Assembly (NCBI RefSeq): GCF_009002475.1
Contig: NZ_AP019860.1
Coordinates: 7,516,501-7,580,500 of the forward strand
Reading direction: 5' to 3'
Length of the DNA stretch: 64,000 bases
From: Candidatus Uabimicrobium amorphum
GTDB taxonomy: Bacteria > Planctomycetota > Uabimicrobiia > Uabimicrobiales > Uabimicrobiaceae
Shown here in pieces: positions 1 to 8,486 of this stretch (positions are counted from its first letter, which is position 1; every line of letters starts with the position of its first letter). The position numbers were made by a program, and so were the translations under genes. The notes under the pieces are model-generated. The model had not been told where the DNA came from and made no database searches. It saw only the letters and a list, made by a program, of their open reading frames with translations.

Positions 1-449
1 ACTTCAGGTTCCTTATCACGTGCTAAACGCAGTAAAATACGCAGAGGTACCTTTGGGTTTAAAGCGACCTGTTTACGATACTCAGGATCGGAGTCTTGTG
101 ACATTTTTTCCATCTCTTCTACAGGTGTTTCTGGATTGCGCGCTCTCTGTTTTTTACGTGCAGATGATATGTTAGCAACTCCCCAGACACTCCCACCGAT
201 AAAACCCAACGGAGCCATTACCGGAAAAGTACCAAATTCGATAATAAAACCTATAGGAGTCGTTATAAAACGTGGTGGAAATGATAGTATTTGTGGTGCG
301 GTGGTAAATGGTTGGTCTGGCTGTACGGGATTGTCTTCTCCTGTAACCAAATTATATGCAGCTACACCCCCTACGTTAATTCCCATGCACCCGCATATAA
401 AACTACAAGAAAGTATTAGTAGTAAAAAATATATTGTGTTTCTCATCAT
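1..449 (-). CDS. Partial lipoprotein with leucine-rich-repeat-variant (LRV)-like segment
   Basis: The gene runs off the left edge; the first 149 codons are visible. I read the start at 449 (ATG ATG, with a GGGG-rich stretch just upstream). The protein begins with a short charged stretch and a hydrophobic core (residues 5-18) followed by cysteines, which fits a type II signal peptide; the exact lipidated Cys (LSC or CGC) is unclear. A glycine/proline/phenylalanine-rich hydrophobic region follows at about residues 60-95. The visible C-terminal part contains SDPEYRKQVALNP and VPLRILLRLARDKEPEV, matching the LRV helical repeat pattern. Function is unknown; such proteins are usually binding scaffolds. 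The plus-strand frame over the same bases has no comparable features and I take it as a shadow. Confidence 0.7.
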   Translation of the reverse strand, partial: MMRNTIYFLLLILSCSFICGCMGINVGGVAAYNLVTGEDNPVQPDQPFTTAPQILSFPPRFITTPIGFIIEFGTFPVMAPLGFIGGSVWGVANISSARKKQRARNPETPVEEMEKMSQDSDPEYRKQVALNPKVPLRILLRLARDKEPE

Positions 450-581
450 AATTCCCCATCTCTAAGCAAAGTACATCGCAATATACCTGTACGCTGTTAA
501 GTTGATATGATCATCCTCTTAACTAATTGTGTTGTAACACGCATGTTATAACATTTGTGTCTCATAAAAACCACAAAATTA

Positions 582-1304
582 TCACGAATAGTCGACTTGA
601 AAAACCTCTTGTTCCAATCCAGCCACCGTAGTCAGCTTACCACAATACGTAAATTCATGTTCTTCATCTAAAGTTGGTTTCGTGATACCGATCCCCGAGC
701 CACAGTTTTTCGCAATCCACGGCAGAACCAAAAAACAAGTATTTACGTTTTTTCCTAAAATATCTTTACACGAATAATCGGGGTGGCCAATCGTTCCCAA
801 GTAGATGGCTCCGAAATGCAAAGACACAATCAAATCGTTGTTACCAGTTAGTTTTCTCGATCTTATCGCCGCATCAATGGCATTTGTTCGCGAGTTCTCT
901 CCGGTAAAAAAGGCTAAAAAACCATCTCCCACATATTTGACGGGTACTCCATTGTGTTTGAGCACTATTTCGGTGATGGTGAAAAACAAGCTATTCATCT
1001 CAGTAGCTAAATCACGAGGATGTGTTGTCTTGGATTTTTCAGCAAAGCCATTTAGACTCGTACAAAAAATAGTGGCATCAAACGTGTCGGCTTCAGGAAA
1101 TTCCCCTACAAGTAACCATTCGACACTGATGTCTAAAAGACGTGCGAGTTCCACTAGTAAGGAAATATCAGGTGCATTTTCGCCGCGTTCCCACTTTGAA
1201 ACGGCTTGAGAACTGACATGCAATGCATTTGCGATGTCAATTTGACGTAACTTTTGCTTTTCACGTTGCCTCTTGATGCGTAGACCAAGATGTTTTAAAT
1301 TCAA
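582..1304 (-). CDS. XRE-family HTH fused to class III nucleotidyl cyclase-like domain
   Basis: 240 residues starting with TTG at 1304 behind a GGGGAGAG Shine-Dalgarno. Residues 6-66 form an XRE/Cro helix-turn-helix (QIDIANALHVSSQAVSKWER). Residues 75-235 resemble the catalytic domain of class III adenylate/guanylate cyclases: the pattern IFCTSLNGFAE corresponds to the first metal-binding motif and VKYVGDGFLAFF to the second. The second-metal Asp (YVGD) is kept, but the position of the first metal Asp appears to be Ser, so catalysis is doubtful and the domain may instead bind a nucleotide. It follows the sigma-factor gene by 52 bases on the same strand. I infer a transcription factor gated by a nucleotide-binding domain; the target is unknown. 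Confidence 0.8.
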   Translation of the reverse strand: MNLKHLGLRIKRQREKQKLRQIDIANALHVSSQAVSKWERGENAPDISLLVELARLLDISVEWLLVGEFPEADTFDATIFCTSLNGFAEKSKTTHPRDLATEMNSLFFTITEIVLKHNGVPVKYVGDGFLAFFTGENSRTNAIDAAIRSRKLTGNNDLIVSLHFGAIYLGTIGHPDYSCKDILGKNVNTCFLVLPWIAKNCGSGIGITKPTLDEEHEFTYCGKLTTVAGLEQEVFQVDYS

Positions 1305-1356
1305 ATGTCTCTCCCCAAACAGAATAAGTAGATATCGAAACTTTTCCTCTCTGCCA

Positions 1357-2466
1357 TTATAACATTAAATCTTGTAAATAGCGAATTTCACTAACGATGT
1401 CTTGTGGACAAACATAACGTGACACTTCATCGCGTAGTAACTTCTTGTATACTTGAGTGGAAGATTTCATTGCTTTCTCAACATAGTGCTTAGATATACC
1501 AAAGTATTCTGCCATTTGTAGATAGGACGGTTTGTGTAAGAAGAGGGGTACAACGAAGTTATGATAATATTTGTCGAAGTACTTACGGTTTACTTTGATA
1601 GAATGCTTTTCTATGTATTGTGGATATTGATTTTCTAGAAGACAACGGTTTTGTCTTATATGGCCGGTATTTTTTTGCTGATCATCCAGTTGTTGGGCTA
1701 GATTTTCATCTTGAATCAACTCATTCAAAACAGAGGTTAGATTGTGCTCTGTGAATTTGTACTGATGAAAAACTTTATGCAACTCACCGATGAAAAACTT
1801 CTTATTTTTTAAGTCAATTTCATCAAACAAGTAGTCACTTTCATCTGCCGCAGTGAAACAACGACCACTGATGAGTTTGTTGAATGCTTGCGACAAAGAA
1901 TAACTACTATTGCTATTCACTTCCCGATAAACTAAACGATCTACAGTTGTACTATTTTGACGAATTCGCTCCAACAACACATCAGTAAAAATATCTTCGT
2001 TGCGAAAAAAAGCGCTTTGAGGAGGATAGTAATAGATGCGAAATATAACGTATTCACATCGGTCTTTGTGCAGATAATATTCGTACATTCTCTGATTTGT
2101 AAGCTCTAGCAAGTTTTCTACCCAGTAGCTATTAAAGCTATTCATTTCCTCTTCGGTGATGAAACTACACATGTTATTTTCGAACTTGCTTTGTTTTTGC
2201 ACGCGCTCATCGCGAACAAAGCGCACAAATGTGGTGATCAAAAATGTACGAAATTTTCCCTTGTTTTTACAAACGCGTTCAATCCATTTATTTTCGAGAA
2301 ATTTAGCGAAAAAATCTTGGACAAGATCTTCTATTTCAAGACCTCGGTAGCGTTGGTCAGCAAATTTATAAATACACGGCCAGTAGTCTTGACATAGCTT
2401 CTCTAGCGCTTTACTATTTTGTTGTTGTGCTTCTAAAATTTGCGACCAACGCGTTGTTTTCCACAT
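1357..2466 (-). CDS. ECF-like RNA polymerase sigma factor (planctomycete type, extended)
   Basis: 369 residues. The N-terminus (TTRWSQILEAQ, LEKLCQDYWPCIYKFA) and LEIEDLVQDFFAKFLE correspond to sigma region 2 of the planctomycete ECF proteins that typically begin TRWSLVL and contain DLTQ.FF. FRTFLITTFVRFVRDE follows, as in that family. The middle (about 110-300) is divergent and longer than usual. Near the C-terminus LQMAEYFGISKHYVEKAM looks like the region 4 helix-turn-helix. The gene starts 10 bases after the stop of the upstream kinase gene, with no clear Shine-Dalgarno of its own, which suggests translational coupling. The pairing implies that the kinase controls the sigma factor or that both answer one signal; this is inference. 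Confidence 0.75.
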   Translation of the reverse strand: MWKTTRWSQILEAQQQNSKALEKLCQDYWPCIYKFADQRYRGLEIEDLVQDFFAKFLENKWIERVCKNKGKFRTFLITTFVRFVRDERVQKQSKFENNMCSFITEEEMNSFNSYWVENLLELTNQRMYEYYLHKDRCEYVIFRIYYYPPQSAFFRNEDIFTDVLLERIRQNSTTVDRLVYREVNSNSSYSLSQAFNKLISGRCFTAADESDYLFDEIDLKNKKFFIGELHKVFHQYKFTEHNLTSVLNELIQDENLAQQLDDQQKNTGHIRQNRCLLENQYPQYIEKHSIKVNRKYFDKYYHNFVVPLFLHKPSYLQMAEYFGISKHYVEKAMKSSTQVYKKLLRDEVSRYVCPQDIVSEIRYLQDLML

Positions 2467-2476
2467 AGTAACCCAA

Positions 2477-5400
2477 CTAATTAAAATCCCAAATTAAAAC
2501 CTGCGATCCCACAGTAATCAGCTTATTGTATTTTTTGCTGTAGACGCAGTCGTTTATGATTTGCGCAGATTCTCCGCGAAGTTCACAAAGAAAACGATCA
2601 AGGTTTGATTGTTCGATGTTTGCTAAGTTCCACACGATAACGCGTCCTCTGCTGTCCATGGAAATTAAACGCTCTCCAGACACAACGGTGAAAGATGTAA
2701 TAGAGTCTTTGTATTTTTGCATACAAACGTTTTGCGTTTGTTTTTGTAGTAACTTATCAAAATCGTACACAAAAATTTTACTACCTATTGCCAGAATAAG
2801 ATACGTTTTTTGTTGTAAAACAGCAAATGTAATTTTTGATTCTCTATGAACATCAAAGCCTATTGTCGCACTGTATTTTTTTTTCGTTTGTAAATCGGAA
2901 ACGACAATAGAACTACCACGTTGAAAGGTAAAGGCCATATAACGTTCATCAGGACTTAAGGCAGCAGAAACCACAGATGATTTTCTCTCAATCGCAGAAG
3001 TTTCATTAAGTAAATCACGCGTTCGTAAATTCCATACAGTCGTTGCGGCGGCCTTGTTGTACACATATAATTTTTGCGATGAACGATAAATAAAACCGTT
3101 TATAAACCTACGAAAAAACTGTTGAGAACTTTTTTGGCGGTATGTTTCACGAAAATCAATTTTTTGGTAACGAACGGGTTGGTAAGTATCCAGCGCACCG
3201 GCAAGTATGCATAACTCACCACTCTCTGGTACATAGGTGGCATAAGACGATTGGTATGCGGTGGTTTGCATTGTCGATGTTCGCAAATCACGCGTTACTA
3301 TTTTTAGAAAGCCATCGCCATAAACAAAATGATCTTTGGCAAGAGAAACATATTTGTAGTTTTTCTTTTCTTCTACGACAAAGGGATTTTCTTGTGGTGT
3401 CATCGCATAGACATAAACTAATCGCATATTGTTGGTAAATATCCGTGACTTATTTACAGAAAAATCATGTAATGGCTCAACGTCCGTGGCAATGGTTCGA
3501 TATATTTTCCCCGTGGAGTTCCAAATATGTATTAGACCTTGCTTGCTCGAAGCAAAAATATAATCTTTGCGACATATAATTTTGTTGATTTCAAAATGAT
3601 CCTTTTTTTCAAACTCAATGATTTCCCCACGTTTATTTAAACGATACATCTTGCCGTCATGCGTAGCAAACAAAACATTTTGCCGTTGGTCATATCGACA
3701 AAACACTTTGTATTTATCCGGCATACAAGGAATTTTTTTCAGTCGATCATCAGTAAAAGAATATTCATACAACAATCCGCTGTACACAAAGATCAGTTTT
3801 TTATTTACACGATGTATGTCCAAAGAAGTGACTTTGTTGTACATATCGTGGTTTGTTTCTTTACTCAGAGAGGTGTGACTATATTTTTCATAAACATTTT
3901 TCCCGCGCCACTGCCAAAGATCTATCGTTTTACCTGCAACTACGATAGATTTCTCATCGTAAAAACGACAAAGGCTATATTCGCGTTTATGGGTGTTTAT
4001 CAGTTTTTGAGAAACAATTTTCTTTAGAGTTGTGGTGTCATAAATGTATAGACAGTAGTTAGAACCGACAGTTAAACGTTTCTTACACAACAGAACAATA
4101 TATTTTTTATCCTTGCTAAGAGCGCTATCATATGCGGCTTGTACATCGTGAACTTCTTTCTTTTTTTTCAACATGCCTCGTTGTTTGTCGTGTAGCGCAA
4201 TTACACCGTGTCCATCTACAGTAAGAAGAGTGGAACCAACGTGGTAAATCTTTGTCTCTTTTCCAAAATCTGCGATTAACTTCTCGGTGTATGGAGCAAC
4301 TTTATTTTTGAAAAAGCGATACTCTAGATATTGTTGTGCATCTCCTAGTTTGGCTTGAGAGTAAGCATTTGTTAATTCTAGCAAATCTCTCTGGGCAGCA
4401 GAAAACTCTTTTTGTTGTACACTGCGATTCACCATTTCATAATAACGACCGATTAAGTAATAATTTCTTTCACGTTGTGCTTCCTCTTTTGCGTGTAAAG
4501 CGGTAGATATTTTTTGTAGCGCCTGTTTCAGATTGTGAATATAGTACGTGCTGAGTAGTACTATAATGGAAACGCAACCCAACGCAATCATCGTAGTGAG
4601 TTTGTTACGCAACATCCATTTGTAGACAATTTCGATTTTACGTGGTGGTTTTGCCGCGATAGGTTTTAACTGAAGGAAGTTCTGTAAATCTTTGGCAAGT
4701 AATCGCATGGAATGGTAACGCCGCTGGGGTGCCTTCTGCAAGCATTTCAAGCAGATGCTCTGCAAGTCCATGGGGATCTCGGGATTTATTGTGCGCGGTA
4801 CGAGGGGATCACTATGTACTATCTGGAACATAATGTTTAAAGCACTGTCTCCCTGAAAAGGTTCTCTAGAAGTGATGGCCTCATATAAAGTCGCTCCTAA
4901 AGAGTAAATATCGGTTGTTTTATCGAGCTTTACTCCTTTGACTTGCTGTGGAGACATGTACATTGGTGTGCCAGCAAAATTGTCCTCTGCAGTTTCTCTT
5001 TTGTCATTCATCACCTGGGCAATACCAAAATCCATGACTTTCGGCTGCAAGTTGCTATCCAGCATAATGTTTTCGGGCTTTAAATCGCGGTGGATTATCC
5101 CGCGTTTATGGGCAAAACCTAGAGCGATTGCAACCAACGAGAATATTTTTGCGATTTCGCGATAGTAATTTTGTTTTTGGAATTTTTTACCGTATTGTTG
5201 GATGAATTGATCCAGGGAAACGCCATCGATAAATTCCATGGCAAAGAAATAAGGGTATGTATCGCAAACCTCGTATACTTGGACAATATTCGGATGATTG
5301 AGTTGTGCAATGGATTTTGCTTCTTTTAACAACTTGTTAAAGTCTTTGTTACCACATAAAATTTTAATCGCCACTTCGCGCTGCAAATGGTTGTCAAAAG

Positions 5401-5590
5401 CTTTGTAGACAACTCCCATACCACCCTCACCCAGTTTGTCAATAATTGAGTACTGTTTGATTTGTTGACCGGGCTTTATAGTGAATTGTTGTTGAAATTG
5501 CGATGCTTCCACATTACTGTCTGAAATTTCAAAACTATCCGACAAGCCTAAACCCAGTAAGTCCCCCATATTTTTACGTTTTTCCATCAT
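2477..5590 (-). CDS. Membrane Ser/Thr protein kinase with C-terminal WD40-like beta-propeller
   Basis: I place the start at 5590 (ATG ATG) because AAGGAG lies just upstream; the frame is open to 5677 but that extension has no ribosome site. About 1,037 residues. A Hanks-type kinase domain spans about 48-310: Gly loop GEGGMGVV at 54-61, ATP-binding Lys76, catalytic HRDLKPEN (Asp169) and DFG (Asp187), so it should be active. The APE-type motif is MSPQQ. One transmembrane helix lies at about 331-351, followed by a coiled coil. The large remainder carries degenerate WD-type strands (HIWNSTG, VIVWNLAN, VLIWDFN), consistent with one or two beta-propellers outside the cytoplasm. It is the first gene of an operon with the sigma factor downstream. 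Its substrate is unknown. Confidence 0.9.
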   Translation of the reverse strand: MMEKRKNMGDLLGLGLSDSFEISDSNVEASQFQQQFTIKPGQQIKQYSIIDKLGEGGMGVVYKAFDNHLQREVAIKILCGNKDFNKLLKEAKSIAQLNHPNIVQVYEVCDTYPYFFAMEFIDGVSLDQFIQQYGKKFQKQNYYREIAKIFSLVAIALGFAHKRGIIHRDLKPENIMLDSNLQPKVMDFGIAQVMNDKRETAEDNFAGTPMYMSPQQVKGVKLDKTTDIYSLGATLYEAITSREPFQGDSALNIMFQIVHSDPLVPRTINPEIPMDLQSICLKCLQKAPQRRYHSMRLLAKDLQNFLQLKPIAAKPPRKIEIVYKWMLRNKLTTMIALGCVSIIVLLSTYYIHNLKQALQKISTALHAKEEAQRERNYYLIGRYYEMVNRSVQQKEFSAAQRDLLELTNAYSQAKLGDAQQYLEYRFFKNKVAPYTEKLIADFGKETKIYHVGSTLLTVDGHGVIALHDKQRGMLKKKKEVHDVQAAYDSALSKDKKYIVLLCKKRLTVGSNYCLYIYDTTTLKKIVSQKLINTHKREYSLCRFYDEKSIVVAGKTIDLWQWRGKNVYEKYSHTSLSKETNHDMYNKVTSLDIHRVNKKLIFVYSGLLYEYSFTDDRLKKIPCMPDKYKVFCRYDQRQNVLFATHDGKMYRLNKRGEIIEFEKKDHFEINKIICRKDYIFASSKQGLIHIWNSTGKIYRTIATDVEPLHDFSVNKSRIFTNNMRLVYVYAMTPQENPFVVEEKKNYKYVSLAKDHFVYGDGFLKIVTRDLRTSTMQTTAYQSSYATYVPESGELCILAGALDTYQPVRYQKIDFRETYRQKSSQQFFRRFINGFIYRSSQKLYVYNKAAATTVWNLRTRDLLNETSAIERKSSVVSAALSPDERYMAFTFQRGSSIVVSDLQTKKKYSATIGFDVHRESKITFAVLQQKTYLILAIGSKIFVYDFDKLLQKQTQNVCMQKYKDSITSFTVVSGERLISMDSRGRVIVWNLANIEQSNLDRFLCELRGESAQIINDCVYSKKYNKLITVGSQVLIWDFN

Positions 5591-5710
5591 ATGCTCCTTA
5601 TAAGTTGTGTAAATATATTGGGAAAACTGCGATGGCTGTCGGAATAATTTTATAAATTTTTTTACAACGTGTTCCACACATCATGAGCATTGTACATACT
5701 CGGTTTGAAT

Positions 5711-6655
5711 TTACTCATCCCAAAGGTTGGCAACAGTATATGGTGCTCCTTCCATTTCCCAAAACTTTCCATGAAAAAATCGCAGATGCTTATCTAAAGC
5801 GTCGATCGCCTTCATGTCCTCGGCAGAGAGAAAAACATTGATGGAGGCAAAGTTCTGAGCCAACCTATCGCGATTGGTTGATTTAGGAATCGTAGAGGTT
5901 CCGCGCTCAATTGCCCAGCGAATGAGAACTTGTGCAGCAGTACAATTGTGTTGTTTGGCAATATCGCTAATAACGGGATTTGTCAACAAATCAGGTTCCT
6001 CTTCTTTGATTTCACGACCTTTTGATCCCAACGGCGCGTAAGCGGTGAGAACGATATTATTTTCATTGCAATACTCTAGCATATTTGGTTGCGCCAAAAG
6101 TGGATGCATTTCGATTTGATTTACTTGGGGTATAATTTGTGCAGACGATACCAAACTCTTTAACTTCGTAATGCTAAAATTAGAAACGCCAATGTGCTTG
6201 CACAGGCCTTGACGTGCACATTCTTCCATTGCTTGCCATGTCTCACTCAGAGGTACTTCTTCTAAACTCAAAAATCCGCTGGCATCTTTTGGAAAAGTCG
6301 TTTGTGGTTGAAAAGCGATTGGCCAATGAATTAGATACAAGTCGAGATAATCCAACTGCAAGTCATGCAGTGTTTTTTTCAAAGCGGGTAAAACATCTTC
6401 GGCTTTATGCGCGTCGTTCCAAAGTTTTGAGGTAATCCACAACTCTTCGCGGCTCACGTCTCCTGCAGAAAACGCATCACTAAACGCTTTGCCTATTTCC
6501 GCTTCATTTTGATAAATGGCTGCGCAGTCAATATGACGATAACCTATACGGATGGCTTCACGAATCGCCTCATATACTTCACCAGGAGCCGACTTCCAAG
6601 TTCCAAGACCCAAAGCGGGCATTTTTTCACCACTAGATAGCTGTAGATATTTCAT
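5711..6655 (-). CDS. Aldo/keto reductase (AKR1-like)
   Basis: 314 residues, the usual size for the family. It is an NADPH-dependent reductase of aldehydes and ketones with a TIM-barrel fold. The catalytic tetrad is complete: Asp43 (HIDCA), Tyr48 (IYQNE), Lys77 (ITSKLWN) and His110 (LIHWP). Family signatures LGLGTW, IGVSNFS and the NADPH-binding IPKSTNRDRLAQNF near the C-terminus are present. The C-terminal loop, which decides substrate choice, ends with a conserved-looking FFHGKFW segment. It is cytoplasmic with no signal peptide. It lies upstream of the kinase/sigma operon on the same strand with about 120 bases between, and no functional link is apparent. The physiological substrate cannot be told from sequence. 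Confidence 0.93.
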   Translation of the reverse strand: MKYLQLSSGEKMPALGLGTWKSAPGEVYEAIREAIRIGYRHIDCAAIYQNEAEIGKAFSDAFSAGDVSREELWITSKLWNDAHKAEDVLPALKKTLHDLQLDYLDLYLIHWPIAFQPQTTFPKDASGFLSLEEVPLSETWQAMEECARQGLCKHIGVSNFSITKLKSLVSSAQIIPQVNQIEMHPLLAQPNMLEYCNENNIVLTAYAPLGSKGREIKEEEPDLLTNPVISDIAKQHNCTAAQVLIRWAIERGTSTIPKSTNRDRLAQNFASINVFLSAEDMKAIDALDKHLRFFHGKFWEMEGAPYTVANLWDE

Positions 6656-6735
6656 AAATTCTTCTTTCTAACAATATACGGAAATGATCTTTGACCGCAA
6701 TAAAGTAAAATAATAACACAAATTAAAACGTATTA

Positions 6736-6813
6736 CGCCTCTCCCAGTGGGAGAGGCCTGAGAATTGTTGCTTTCAGCGTAACTGAAATCTACAAGGCGA
6801 TCGTGAGGGCACC
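6736..6813 (+). repeat. Copy of dispersed palindromic repeat family (CTCTCCC...GGGCACC)
   Basis: The element begins with the palindrome CCTCTCCCAGTGGGAGAGG, continues TGAGAATT, holds a central imperfect hairpin (GCTTTCAGCG TAACTGAAA), and ends GATCGTGAGGGCACC. The same order occurs three more times at 62.7-63.2 kb. It fills most of the gap between the aldo/keto reductase and rhomboid genes. Confidence 0.75.
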
Positions 6814-6844
6814 AATCTGAAAACGATACTCTTATCTTAATTCA

Positions 6845-7987
6845 CTACACGTTTCGTTGGCTGCGTATCTCATCCAATCTTCGTAGCGACTTTTGTTGTC
6901 GATCTTCTTTGAAAAACCACCAAAATATAAAACCGACAATCGCTCCCCCCAAGTGTCCCATCGCCGAAACATTCGTAAATCCGGCAACTTGCTCGAAAAC
7001 ACCAATGACTTGTATCACAATCCATACACCTAAAGCAAATCTTACCGAAACGTTTAGCCAACGAATGTAGGTAAAAATCCACACAAATACTCCCAATCGC
7101 GCATGGGGAAATTGTAAGGCATAAAATACTATGATGGCAGATATTCCACCGCTAGCTCCGATTAACGGCCGTGTAGACGAAGGGTCTAACGCAATGTGCA
7201 TTAAACATCCCAAAAACGTTGCCACAAAAGTCATCAACAAAAACTTAGGCGCTCCCAGATAATCTTCGACATTATCTCCAAAGACGAGTAGAAAGTACAA
7301 GTTTCCCAGTAAATGAATAATTCCGCCGTGTAAGAAGAAACATGTCAAGAAAGTAATCCCGCCGCCGCGCATTGCTTGTGCTGGTATAAGTCCGTAAGCC
7401 ATCACCACATCCATGAGATGAGAAAAAGAAAGCACACTGACTAAAAAAATAGCTGCGGATAACAACCACGTAGTGATCGCTGGCCGCGAAGGCTTTTCCA
7501 TATCTTCTTCCACTGGTAGACCAAATATTCCCAAAACACCTTTCCACCAAGCATCGGGCAATTGATCATCGACAATCGCAGGTTTATGGGGTTTCAGTTT
7601 AACTTTAGCGATGGCGAGCATTTGTGTGGCTTCATTTGATAAAGCTTTGTGATCCTTCTTCTCCGGAGCTTTTTCTACTTTAGGTGCCACTTCATATTCA
7701 TTTGGATCAAACCATACAAATTGGCAACGTTTACAAATATCGAGATAAACATCTTGATCTGGCTTGTAGATTTCGTACATGGCTTTACGACAAATAGGAC
7801 AATCTTGCCCTAAATTTTTGGCTTTGAAAGCCGACTGCCACATTTGATTTACATATTTTTTATCCAAAACGCGGCGCAAAATGCTCAAGCTAACAGCGCG
7901 TCCTTTGCATGATGGGCACTTCCAATATAACCCATTTGCGCCTTTTGTTTTTACTAAATTTTCATGGCAATTTGAACAACGAAACAT
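6845..7987 (-). CDS. Rhomboid-family intramembrane serine protease with N-terminal zinc ribbons
   Basis: 380 residues starting at ATG behind AAGGAGAAAAA. The N-terminus holds two zinc-ribbon-like modules: CSNCHENL with CPSCKG (about 4-30), and CPICRKA with CKRCQFVWFD (about 64-94), the second resembling a TFIIB-like zinc finger. A charged linker follows. From about 170 to 365 there are six or seven membrane helices with rhomboid hallmarks: the loop motif HLLGNLYFLLVFGDNVED, the catalytic Ser in GASGG (Ser279) and the catalytic His in MGHLGG (His345). It should cleave membrane proteins within the bilayer. The zinc ribbons in front suggest a cytosolic protein- or nucleic-acid-binding part, which is an inference. 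The C-terminus is short and basic. Confidence 0.92.
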   Translation of the reverse strand: MFRCSNCHENLVKTKGANGLYWKCPSCKGRAVSLSILRRVLDKKYVNQMWQSAFKAKNLGQDCPICRKAMYEIYKPDQDVYLDICKRCQFVWFDPNEYEVAPKVEKAPEKKDHKALSNEATQMLAIAKVKLKPHKPAIVDDQLPDAWWKGVLGIFGLPVEEDMEKPSRPAITTWLLSAAIFLVSVLSFSHLMDVVMAYGLIPAQAMRGGGITFLTCFFLHGGIIHLLGNLYFLLVFGDNVEDYLGAPKFLLMTFVATFLGCLMHIALDPSSTRPLIGASGGISAIIVFYALQFPHARLGVFVWIFTYIRWLNVSVRFALGVWIVIQVIGVFEQVAGFTNVSAMGHLGGAIVGFIFWWFFKEDRQQKSLRRLDEIRSQRNV

Positions 7988-8044
7988 TTTTTCTCCTTAC
8001 ATGTCAGCCCCTAGTGATGACCAATGAAAAGATCATCTAAAAAA

Positions 8045-8100
8045 TCGTGACCGTGACCGTAGCCGTAATCGTAGCCGTAATCGTAACCGTAATCGTAACC
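8045..8100 (+). repeat. Hexamer tract, CCGTAA/CCGTGA/TCGTAG type
   Basis: About 56 bases made of degenerate hexamers (CCGTGA, CCGTAG, CCGTAA, TCGTAG, TCGTAA). It is the left half of a pair: a longer tract of opposite base bias lies at 8307-8459. Open frames here are a product of the period-six repeat and are not genes. Confidence 0.85.
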
Positions 8101-8153
8101 GAAAAAAGTAACTTAAAAGGTAAGTACGAAATCCAAAAAAGGTTTACAACACT

Positions 8154-8254
8154 TGTCATCCCGTACCCAAAAACCTTGGTTTTTGGAAAGATACGGGATC
8201 CAACAATATCGTCTACTTCTGTTCGTGGATCCCTGATCGAGTCAGGGATGACAC
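8154..8254 (+). repeat. GTCATCCC palindromic repeat element
   Basis: The ends are TGTCATCCC and GGGATGACA. Inside are two hairpins: ATCCCGTA...TACGGGAT enclosing CCAAAAACC/GGTTTTTGG, and ATCCCTGA TCGAG TCAGGGAT. It shares ends and core words with the element at 33650-33733, so it is one of a dispersed family. It lies between the two hexamer tracts. Confidence 0.75.
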
Positions 8255-8306
8255 GGTGAAGTAAGTTTATCATTAAAATATATTTACGCTTACGTCAATG
8301 GTTTTG

Positions 8307-8459
8307 ACGGTGACGATCACGATCACGGTCAAGGTGGCGATCACGGTCAAGGTGGCGATCACGGTCAAGGTGGCGATCACGGTCAAGGTGACGGTCAAGG
8401 TGACGATCACGGTCAAGGTGACGGTCAAGGTGACGATCACGGTCAAGGTGACGATCACA
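8307..8459 (+). repeat. Hexamer/18-mer tandem tract, GGTCAA GGTGGC GATCAC type
   Basis: About 153 bases built from hexamers GGTCAA, GGTGAC, GGTGGC and GATCAC, arranged in part as an 18-base unit repeated four or five times. It is opposite in orientation to the tract at 8045-8100, so the two could pair across the intervening palindromic element. The apparent protein TVKVAITVKV and its antisense are repeat artefacts. Confidence 0.88.
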
Positions 8460-8486
8460 ATTAGGATAACAGTCTTATAGTTAAGA

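Noticed and set aside
136-465. 109-codon plus-strand frame at the left edge
   Set aside because: The minus strand carries a lipoprotein signal and LRV-like repeats over the same bases; the plus frame has neither features nor a good start.
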